Source: a virus | Reading direction: 5' to 3' (one strand) | Length of the DNA stretch: 20,341 nucleotides | Virus record (IMG/VR): IMGVR_UViG_3300030102_000787 | Location: 1-20,341 of that record | Shown: piece by piece, positions 7,190 to 12,365 of the stretch | Position numbering within the stretch: the first letter of the stretch is position 1 | Layout of the letters: each line of letters starts with the position of its first letter | Program-made: the position numbers and the translations under genes | The notes under the pieces: generated by a model | Database searches by the model: none | The model's input: only the letters and a program-made list of their open reading frames with translations | Told to the model about the DNA's origin: nothing

Positions 7190-7393
7190 ATGCCTAAAGA
7201 TAAAAAAGTATCAGCAGTAGGTATTGGTAAAAGTATCTATGATGATTGGAAATTAGGTGCTGAAACTATAACTAGTGATATATCAAGAACTGTTAAAAAT
7301 ATGATGAAAAAGAAAAAGAAAGAAAAGTCACCTTATAATAAATCTTCAAAGTATTACAAAGATGGTGGCATGGTTATAACAGGGAGAGACTAA
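7190..7393 (+). CDS. Lys-rich small protein with KYYKDGG-TGR motif
   Basis: ATG 7190 is preceded by GGGAGAT (7179-7185). The 67-aa protein has a mixed N-terminal part (SAVGIGKSIYDDWKLGAETITSD) and a Lys block (MMKKKKKEK, about residues 39-47). It ends with K-Y-Y-K-D-G-G-M-V-I-T-G-R-D. The terminal motif occurs again in the next protein as K-Y-Y-K-D-G-G-E-V-M-T-G-R-E. Gly-Gly/Lys/Tyr motifs of this kind are familiar from unassigned small marine-phage proteins. The charge suggests DNA contact, perhaps inside the virion, but this is unproven. The stop overlaps the next start (TAATG). Confidence 0.7.
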   Translation: MPKDKKVSAVGIGKSIYDDWKLGAETITSDISRTVKNMMKKKKKEKSPYNKSSKYYKDGGMVITGRD

Positions 7394-7725
7394 TGGTATT
7401 ACCAGATTTTTATAAAGGATATCATAAAGAAGGCGCAGCAATGCGTAAGAAAACTAAAGTTAAAAGTACTAAACAGGGTCAAAAAGAAAAACTTTCAAAT
7501 ATACCTACACCAACTCCTAAACCTAAATTTAAAGGTAACACAGATGCTAAAGGTAATCGTACTAACTTAAAAACTAAAGCTAGCTATAAAGCAATGGGTG
7601 GTATGGCTAAATATTATAAAGATGGCGGCGAGGTAATGACAGGCAGAGAAGGTTTAACAGCTGCTCAAAAAACATTACCAGACTTTTTACAAAAGAAAAT
7701 ATTACAAGCTAAGAAAAAGAAGTAA
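7393..7725 (+). CDS. Basic small protein, paralogous C-terminal motif
   Basis: The 110-aa, very basic protein starts at the TAATG overlap. An internal ATG at 7441 (MRKKTKVKST) with upstream GAAGGCG is a possible alternative start. The middle is Pro/Lys-rich (IPTPTPKPKFKG). The C-terminal third carries GGMAKYYKDGG-V-TGRE and then TLPDFLQKK, followed by a Lys tail. The N-terminal MVLPDFYKG resembles TLPDFLQKK, so the junction of the two genes looks like a copy of this gene's own C-terminal part. Function is unknown; nucleic-acid binding is plausible from charge. The stop again overlaps the next start as TAATG. Confidence 0.7.
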   Translation: MVLPDFYKGYHKEGAAMRKKTKVKSTKQGQKEKLSNIPTPTPKPKFKGNTDAKGNRTNLKTKASYKAMGGMAKYYKDGGEVMTGREGLTAAQKTLPDFLQKKILQAKKKK

Positions 7726-7868
7726 TGCCTTATAGTAAATATTCGGCTAAACAAAAAAGATTAGCTGCAGTAGCACCACCTCGTAAGAAAATAACTGCAG
7801 CTGATATAAATAAACTTGAGAGAAATAAAAATGGCAGATCCAAAAAAAGGAACCGGAAAAAAACCTAA
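7725..7868 (+). CDS. Small basic protein, PYSKYSAKQKRLAAVA type, 47 aa
   Basis: ATG 7725 overlaps the previous stop (TAATG) and the frame runs to TAA 7866-7868. The sequence PYSKYSAKQKRLAAVAPPRKK followed by ITAADINKL is a pattern I recognise as a recurring unassigned small protein of marine phages. It is basic throughout and ends in a Lys/Arg tail (SKKRNRKKT). The last 38 bases overlap the next gene in another frame, so the tail may be partly a by-product of that overlap. Function is unknown. Confidence 0.6.
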   Translation: MPYSKYSAKQKRLAAVAPPRKKITAADINKLERNKNGRSKKRNRKKT

Positions 7869-8115
7869 AGGTTCTGGGAGGCGTCTTTATACAGATGAAA
7901 ATCCTAAGGACACGGTTAGAATCAAATTCGCAACTCCATCTGACGCCAGAGCAACGGTTGCTAAGGTTAAAAGGATCAATAAACCGTATGCAAGAAAAAT
8001 TCAAATCCTTACCGTTGGAGAACAGCGAGCTAAAGTAATGAAGAAAAATCAAGTGGCTAGTATATTTAAAAAAGGTAAGGAAGCTATAAGAAGGGAAAAT
8101 AAAAATGGCAAATAA
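7831..8115 (+). CDS. Basic conserved protein, 94 aa
   Basis: ATG 7831 is chosen over the upstream TTG 7816 because GAGAG (7818-7822) is well placed for it and the start MADPKKGTGKKPKG is typical. The protein begins with a Gly/Lys-rich flexible part and continues G-S-G-R-R-L-Y-T-D-E-N-P-K-D-T-V. A folded core follows with F-A-T-P-S-D-A-R-A-T-V-A-K-V and Y-A-R-K-I-Q-I-L-T-V-G-E-Q-R-A-K-V-M. I have seen this pattern in marine phages near capsid genes, always without function. The last part is Lys-rich. It overlaps the previous gene by 38 bases and the next by 11. Confidence 0.7.
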   Translation: MADPKKGTGKKPKGSGRRLYTDENPKDTVRIKFATPSDARATVAKVKRINKPYARKIQILTVGEQRAKVMKKNQVASIFKKGKEAIRRENKNGK

Positions 8116-8260
8116 ATCGGTAGAGGCACCTAAAGGCTTTCATTGGATGAAAGATAAAAAAGGTTATAAGCTAATGAAAAATCCACCTGGTGGTTATAAA
8201 GCACATCCAGGTGCAAGTTTAAAAGCAAGTTTTCCAATTCAAAAATTACATAAAAAATAA
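8105..8260 (+). CDS. Small conserved protein, GFHWMKD type, 51 aa
   Basis: ATG 8105 lies inside the end of the previous gene, and AAGAAGGGAA upstream serves as its ribosome site. The sequence is A-P-K-G-F-H-W-M-K-D-K-K-G-Y-K-L-M-K-N-P-P-G-G-Y, then H-P-G-A-S-L-K-A-S-F. I recognise this as a widespread small marine-phage protein found with head genes. It is basic with conserved aromatic and Gly-Gly turns, so it is probably a small folded domain rather than disordered. No function is known to me; a virion or DNA-associated role is inference from charge and position. Confidence 0.7.
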   Translation: MANKSVEAPKGFHWMKDKKGYKLMKNPPGGYKAHPGASLKASFPIQKLHKK

Positions 8261-8271
8261 CGGAGGGAACT

Positions 8272-8505
8272 ATGTACGTTATTAAAACAAATGCAGGAAA
8301 TATATACCCAGTAGAAAAGTGTGTATACAGAATAGGCGCAGCTACAGGTGGAGGATATAAGTTAACACATTTAGATCTTATAAATGTAAGTAGTGCACCA
8401 GCACCAGCTTTACAAGCATCGCTTACAGCAGCAACAGCTGGAGATTTATTAGGTTACATTGGTAAGTCAGGTAGGTTTATAGCTATTACAGAACCGGCTA
8501 CTTAA
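8272..8505 (+). CDS. Small hypothetical protein, 77 aa
   Basis: GGAGGG (8262-8267) gives an excellent start at ATG 8272. The N-terminal half alternates hydrophobic and polar residues (MYVIKTNAGNIYPVEKCVYRI). The rest is Ala/Gly/Leu-rich (APAPALQASLTAATAGDLLGYIGKSGRF). It reads as a small beta-rich domain with one cysteine and no signal peptide. Its place between capsid and adaptor genes makes a virion decoration or small structural protein plausible, but no family is recognised. Confidence 0.6.
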   Translation: MYVIKTNAGNIYPVEKCVYRIGAATGGGYKLTHLDLINVSSAPAPALQASLTAATAGDLLGYIGKSGRFIAITEPAT

Positions 8506-8517
8506 TAGGAGAAGAGG

Positions 8518-8862
8518 ATGGCAAAAGAAAACGAATTCACATTTGGTAGTGCTACAGTAAATCCAAAGCAAGGTATTAGAGCAGGCTTTGATTTATCTTC
8601 TGGAGATTGGGAAGCTAAGCAAGATATTAGTCAATACTTAAATAATGCTAAGCTTGATAGAGATAGAGAAGCTTATTTCGGAAAACAAAATAAAAGTGGT
8701 TTTAGAAAGATGGCCACTATACCAGATATTGTAGCTATTAAAATCAATGAAGATCATGGAATAAATTTACACGATGGTACGTTTATGCGTGATAAAGATA
8801 AAATGAAAAAGCTAAAGTATATATTACAAACGGAATATAAACATTTGCTTGTAAATACTTAG
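8518..8862 (+). CDS. Conserved hypothetical phage protein, 114 aa
   Basis: TAGGAGAAGAGG precedes ATG 8518. The soluble 114-aa protein has an N-terminal part with F-D-L-S-S-G-D-W-E-A-K-Q-D-I-S-Q-Y-L, a basic linker (FGKQNKSGFRKM) and a C-terminal helical domain. That domain carries A-T-I-P-D-I-V-A-I-K-I-N-E-D-H-G-I-N-L-H and ends L-K-Y-I-L-Q-T-E-Y-K-H-L-L-V-N-T. The C-terminal pattern (TIPDIVA-I followed by a final Y--L----T) is a recurring domain in marine podovirus proteins next to the adaptor. A role in head completion is possible from position, not shown by motif. Confidence 0.7.
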   Translation: MAKENEFTFGSATVNPKQGIRAGFDLSSGDWEAKQDISQYLNNAKLDRDREAYFGKQNKSGFRKMATIPDIVAIKINEDHGINLHDGTFMRDKDKMKKLKYILQTEYKHLLVNT

Positions 8863-8871
8863 GAGATAATT

Positions 8872-9744
8872 ATGCCGACTTATGCAAACTTTACAGCATT
8901 AGTTAGAGATTGGTCTAACAAAGATTCATCTGTATTATCTGATACCAGGATTCAAGATTGTTTAAGATATGCTGCGGATAAGTGTTACAGAAATCTTAGA
9001 GTAGCGGCATTAGAAAATACTATAACATATAACTCTACAGCTTTAGAAGCTGCTACTACAGCGGCTAATACTTTTTTACCAAGTCAAACAGATTTAACTT
9101 TACCAACTGATTTAATAGAGTTTATACAAATAAGAGAAATTGATTCAGCTGGTAGAACATGTAGAGTGTTTAATGAAAAAACTGATTTAAGAACATTTAA
9201 TGATTGGTCAGCACTTAAGACTAGTTATATAGGTTATTTTTCAAGACAGGGTAATACATTGTTATTAGCACCAGGATTTGGTCAAGCAAATAGTTTAAGC
9301 ACTGCAGATAAAATAGAATTACATTATTATAGAAGGCTACCTGCATTAAATGCACAGTATGATGTAACACCAGCTAACTATGCTGCAGGATTTTTAACAC
9401 AAGATAATGCAGCAGCTGTAAGTCTTTTCTTTGTTAATGGTGATAATAATACAGCTTATGCTACACAATCAGAAGCAACAGCAGCAGATACAGGAAATGC
9501 AGGAACGAATAATGCTAAATATAAAGGTAATGAAGCAGCTAATTGGTTAAGAGATGAAAATGAAAGAGTATTATTAATGGGTGCACTTGCAGAAGTATTT
9601 TATTATTTGCAAGATGACGATCAAGGCGTTAAGTATAAAAAGTTATTCGATCAAGAAATATTTGAATTGAATGACGAAGATTCTAAACGTAATGCAGCAG
9701 GAGGAAATGTACAAGTAAACTTTAGCGGAAGAGGGTTAATCTAA
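8872..9744 (+). CDS. Head-tail adaptor protein, SU10-like
   Basis: The 290-aa protein fits the phage adaptor family that docks under the portal and joins it to the tail. The pattern is an N-terminal helical part (A-L-V-R-D-W-S-N, then L-S-D-T-R-I-Q-D-C-L-R-Y-A-A-D-K-C-Y-R-N-L-R), L-P-T-D-L-I-E-F-I-Q-I-R-E-I (about 77-90) and beta strands with Y-F-S-R-Q-G-N-T-L-L-L-A-P. C-L-R-Y-A-A and a late helix E-N-E-R-V-L-L-M-G-A-L-A-E-V-F-Y-Y-L are usual for these proteins. A Thr/Asn/Ala-rich insert lies near 190-220. The partner portal and SU10-type capsid in the same window support the call. The ribosome site is AGGAG. The stop overlaps the first fibre gene (TAATG). Confidence 0.82.
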   Translation: MPTYANFTALVRDWSNKDSSVLSDTRIQDCLRYAADKCYRNLRVAALENTITYNSTALEAATTAANTFLPSQTDLTLPTDLIEFIQIREIDSAGRTCRVFNEKTDLRTFNDWSALKTSYIGYFSRQGNTLLLAPGFGQANSLSTADKIELHYYRRLPALNAQYDVTPANYAAGFLTQDNAAAVSLFFVNGDNNTAYATQSEATAADTGNAGTNNAKYKGNEAANWLRDENERVLLMGALAEVFYYLQDDDQGVKYKKLFDQEIFELNDEDSKRNAAGGNVQVNFSGRGLI

Positions 9745-12011
9745 TGACAACACCAGCAGCACCAGATACAGTCAATTCTATTGGCGCAACAGAAGACGCT
9801 TCTAAAGGTGGATTATTTAATAGATTGAATAATACTACTCTTTCAACACTTGAACAAGCAATAGCAACTAAAGCTACTAATGCAGCAACTTCTGCTACTA
9901 ATGCAAAGACTAGTGAAACTAATGCAGCAACTTCAGCAACTAACGCAGCAACTAGCGCAACTAATGCGGGAACTTCAGAAACTAATGCAAGTAATAGTGC
10001 AAGTGCTGCAGCAACTTCAGCTACTAATGCGGCTAATACTTTAGATGCTTTTGATGATAGATATTTAGGAAATAAAACTAGTGATCCTACTGTTGATAAT
10101 GATGGTAATGCATTACTAACAGGCGCATTGTATTTTAAAACTACAGATAATATAATGCGAGTTTATACTGGATCCTCTTGGGTTACAGTTAAACCAACAT
10201 CTTCAGATCAAACTGCAATTAACGCAGTAAACGCTAATGCTACTAATATTAATGCTGTAAATAGTAACTCAAGTAATATTAATGCAGTAGCAGGCAATGC
10301 TACCAATATTAATGCGGTAAATAGTAACTCTAGTAATATTAATGCTGTTGTAGGAAATGCTACAAATATTAACACAGTAGCAGGAGATACTTCAGAAATT
10401 AATACAGTAGCAGGTATTGCAAGTAATATAACTACAGTTGCTAATAATAATACTAACGTAACTACAGTTGCTAATAATAATACAAATATTACTACTGTTG
10501 CAGGTATTAGTTCTAATGTTACAAGTGTAGCTACTAACATATCAAACGTAAATACAGTGGCAGCAATCTTTGAAGGTACTGCTACATATACTGTTACTGT
10601 TCAAGGTGGTGTATTTTATATTAATACAGGAAGTGGTGCCACGAGTAAACCAGCACTCACACTTGTAAAAGGTTTTACTTATACATTTGATGTTAGTGAT
10701 AATACTAATAGTGGACATCCACTTGCATTTAAAGATGCATCAGGAAATGCTTATACTACAGGAGTAACTGTAACTGGTACAGCTGGTCAAGCAGGAGCTA
10801 AAGTAGTTTTTGCAGTACCAAGTACAGGAACACAACCAGCTAGATATTATTGTACACAGCATGGTAATGGTATGGGTAATACTATTACTACTGAAAATAA
10901 TGATATTGCAGAAGTACTAACTATTTCAAATGAGATTACAACAGTAGCTGGTATTTCAAGTAATGTTACAACTGTTGCAGGTATAAGTGCTAACGTAACT
11001 ACAGTAGCTGGTATAAGCGCCAATGTAACTACTGTAGCCGGTATAAGTGCTAATGTTACAACAGTTGCTGGAATACATGCTAACGTAACTACAGTAGCTG
11101 GAGATACTACAGAAATTAATGCAGTTGCAGGTAATGCTACTAATATTAATACAGTAGCTGGAATATCTAGTAATGTAACTACTGTGGCTGGAATACAGGC
11201 TAATGTAACTACAGTCGCAAACAATAATAGTAATGTAACTAGCGTAGCAAATAATGCAAGTAATATAAATACAGTAGCTGGTGCCGCAACTAATATTAAT
11301 ACAGTAGCATCAAATATATCTCACGTTAGTACAGTAAGCGGTGCAATAGCTAATGTTAATACAGTTGCTACAAATATAACTAATGTAAACGCTTTTGCTA
11401 ATACTTATTTTATAGGAAGCTCAGCACCTTCAGGTGGAACGATTGGTAGTGGTGATTTATGGTACGATACTAATACATCACAAATGAAAGTATATAACGG
11501 TTCGGCATGGGTAACATTTGTTTCAACATATGATACAGATGATTTATCTGAAGGTAGTTCAAACTTATACTATACTAATACAAGAGCTGATGCTAGAATT
11601 ACAAATGCTTTTAGTAATGCTGTAAGTTTAGGTAATAACTTAACTGTTGCTGGCGAACTTCGTGGTCCAGCTACATTTGTTATTGATCCAGCAGTAGTAG
11701 GTAATAATACAGGTTTAGTTCAGATTAAAGGAAGTCTACAAGTAGATGGTACAACAACTACAGTAAACTCTCAGACATTAGATGTTACTGATAAAAATAT
11801 TACAATTGCAAATGGTTCTGCAAATGCAGCTGCCGCTAATGGTGGTGGTTTAACAATTGATTGTGGAAGTGATACAGATGCAACATTTACTTATGCAAAT
11901 GCAGATGATTCGCTTAGTGTAAATAAAACTTTTAAAGCACCTGCAGTTAAGATAAATGGAGCTGATGCAGCATCACAAGGTTTTGCGGTAGCAATGGCAA
12001 TAGCATTATAG
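9744..12011 (+). CDS. Long repeat tail fibre with cupredoxin-like insert
   Basis: This 755-aa fibre begins with an N-terminal attachment region (1-43). Eight heptapeptide units of the ATNAATS type follow (44-99). A short domain with R-Y-L-G-N-K-T-S-D-P and L-Y-F-K-T-T-D-N (106-150) precedes eleven decapeptides of the NxTNINTVAG type (165-274). An inserted domain (276-385) has the cupredoxin pattern with H325, C370, H373 and M377. Sixteen more decapeptides fill 394-553. The C-terminal region carries D-L-W-Y-D-T-N-T-S-Q-M, L-Y-Y-T-N-T-R-A-D-A-R-I and V-N-S-Q-T-L-D-V-T-D, modules shared with other marine phage fibres. It lies directly after the adaptor. It could attach the whole fibre set to the tail. 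No S74 end is present. Confidence 0.88.
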   Translation: MTTPAAPDTVNSIGATEDASKGGLFNRLNNTTLSTLEQAIATKATNAATSATNAKTSETNAATSATNAATSATNAGTSETNASNSASAAATSATNAANTLDAFDDRYLGNKTSDPTVDNDGNALLTGALYFKTTDNIMRVYTGSSWVTVKPTSSDQTAINAVNANATNINAVNSNSSNINAVAGNATNINAVNSNSSNINAVVGNATNINTVAGDTSEINTVAGIASNITTVANNNTNVTTVANNNTNITTVAGISSNVTSVATNISNVNTVAAIFEGTATYTVTVQGGVFYINTGSGATSKPALTLVKGFTYTFDVSDNTNSGHPLAFKDASGNAYTTGVTVTGTAGQAGAKVVFAVPSTGTQPARYYCTQHGNGMGNTITTENNDIAEVLTISNEITTVAGISSNVTTVAGISANVTTVAGISANVTTVAGISANVTTVAGIHANVTTVAGDTTEINAVAGNATNINTVAGISSNVTTVAGIQANVTTVANNNSNVTSVANNASNINTVAGAATNINTVASNISHVSTVSGAIANVNTVATNITNVNAFANTYFIGSSAPSGGTIGSGDLWYDTNTSQMKVYNGSAWVTFVSTYDTDDLSEGSSNLYYTNTRADARITNAFSNAVSLGNNLTVAGELRGPATFVIDPAVVGNNTGLVQIKGSLQVDGTTTTVNSQTLDVTDKNITIANGSANAAAANGGGLTIDCGSDTDATFTYANADDSLSVNKTFKAPAVKINGADAASQGFAVAMAIAL
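9873..10040 (+). repeat. Heptapeptide-coding repeat array (8 units)
   Basis: Eight 21-base units code for ATNAATS, ATNAKTS, ETNAATS, ATNAATS, ATNAGTS, ETNASNS, ASAAATS and ATNAANT. A seven-residue period rich in Ala, Thr and Asn suggests a trimeric coiled stalk typical of fibres. The DNA copies differ by many silent changes, so selection acts on the protein. Confidence 0.8.
10236..10565 (+). repeat. Decapeptide-coding repeat block 1 (11 units)
   Basis: Eleven 30-base units code for ten-residue repeats such as NATNINAVNS, NSSNINAVAG, IASNITTVAN and NNTNITTVAG. The consensus is x-x-(T/S)-N-(I/V)-(N/T)-(T/A)-V-(A/N)-(G/N/S). The reading frame and period are unbroken up to the cupredoxin-like insert. 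Confidence 0.85.
10569..10898 (+). other. Region coding cupredoxin-like domain in fibre
   Basis: Residues 276-385 of the fibre have strand-rich sequence with the pattern Y-T-F-D-V-S-D-N-T-N-S-G-H-P-L-A-F, T-G-V-T-V-T-G-T-A-G-Q-A-G-A and Y-Y-C-T-Q-H-G-N-G-M-G. H325, C370, H373 and M377 match the order of type 1 copper ligands in plastocyanin-like proteins. The Cys-x2-His spacing is as in plastocyanin, but His-x3-Met is one residue shorter. The fold is inferred from this pattern. Copper binding is untested. Confidence 0.7.
10923..11402 (+). repeat. Decapeptide-coding repeat block 2 (16 units)
   Basis: Sixteen 30-base units code for ten-residue repeats, most regular in the first half (ISSNVTTVAG, three ISANVTTVAG, IHANVTTVAG) and drifting at the end (NISHVSTVSG, AIANVNTVAT, NITNVNAFAN). 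Together with block 1 it gives 27 units of the same period on both sides of the insert. Codon differences between identical peptides show the array is not a recent copy. Confidence 0.85.
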
Positions 12012-12021
12012 GGAGAAAATA

Positions 12022-12357
12022 ATGGCACAGAATTTTAGACAATACAAAGAAAGAAATATAGGAACGTCTGCTGTAGATTTTCCTAATGGTTCTAACTTTG
12101 ATAGCTTTGATTGTATTGTAGGAATACGATTAGCAAACACACATACGCAATCAGTTACAGTAGAAGCTTATATACAAAATGGAGGTAATAACTTTTACCT
12201 TATTAAAAATGCACCTATTCCAAGTGGATCATCACTTGAGCTTATAGATGGTGGTGCTAAGATAGTTGCAGTAAGTGGGGATAGATTATATATTAAATCA
12301 AATGTAGCAAGTTCAGTAGACGCAATAGTATCTGTTGTAGATGCAATTAGTACATAG
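12022..12357 (+). CDS. Small beta-rich virion/tail protein, 111 aa
   Basis: GGGAGAA precedes ATG 12022. The 111-aa product begins MAQNFRQYKERNIGTSAVDF and continues as a predicted beta sandwich (CIVGIRLANTHTQSVTVEAY). It then has P-S-G-S-S-L-E-L-I-D-G-G-A-K-I-V and S-G-D-R-L-Y-I-K-S-N-V-A-S-S-V-D-A-I-V-S-V-V. This arrangement, ending in a hydrophobic 'SS-D-IVS-V' strand, is known to me from small unassigned proteins between fibre genes in marine phages. It may be a fibre accessory, baseplate-like or decoration protein. It has no repeats, no signal peptide and no cysteine cluster. Confidence 0.7.
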   Translation: MAQNFRQYKERNIGTSAVDFPNGSNFDSFDCIVGIRLANTHTQSVTVEAYIQNGGNNFYLIKNAPIPSGSSLELIDGGAKIVAVSGDRLYIKSNVASSVDAIVSVVDAIST

Positions 12358-12365
12358 GAGGTTAT

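Noticed and set aside
7300-7393. Programmed -1 frameshift at the AAAAAG runs joining the 7190 and 7393 genes
   Set aside because: The runs have five A before G, not the A-AAA-AAG heptamer, and no downstream stem was seen. The motif duplication is kept as a finding but frameshifting itself is not supported.
7816-7830. TTG start five codons upstream of ATG 7831
   Set aside because: The GAGAG ribosome site overlaps that TTG and is correctly placed for ATG 7831, whose product begins with the usual MADPKKG.
10208-10540. 110-aa reverse-strand frame, hydrophobic and repetitive
   Set aside because: It is the antisense of the decapeptide array. Its repeats and Val/Leu richness follow from the forward codons, and it has no neighbours on that strand.
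10847-11224. 125-aa reverse-strand frame full of IPATVVTL repeats
   Set aside because: It is the mirror of the forward ISANVTTVAG units, with no credible start context.
10920-11400. Regular 30-base DNA repeats that might suggest a CRISPR array
   Set aside because: There are no spacers, units are contiguous and diverged at silent sites, and the whole is in frame inside a fibre gene.
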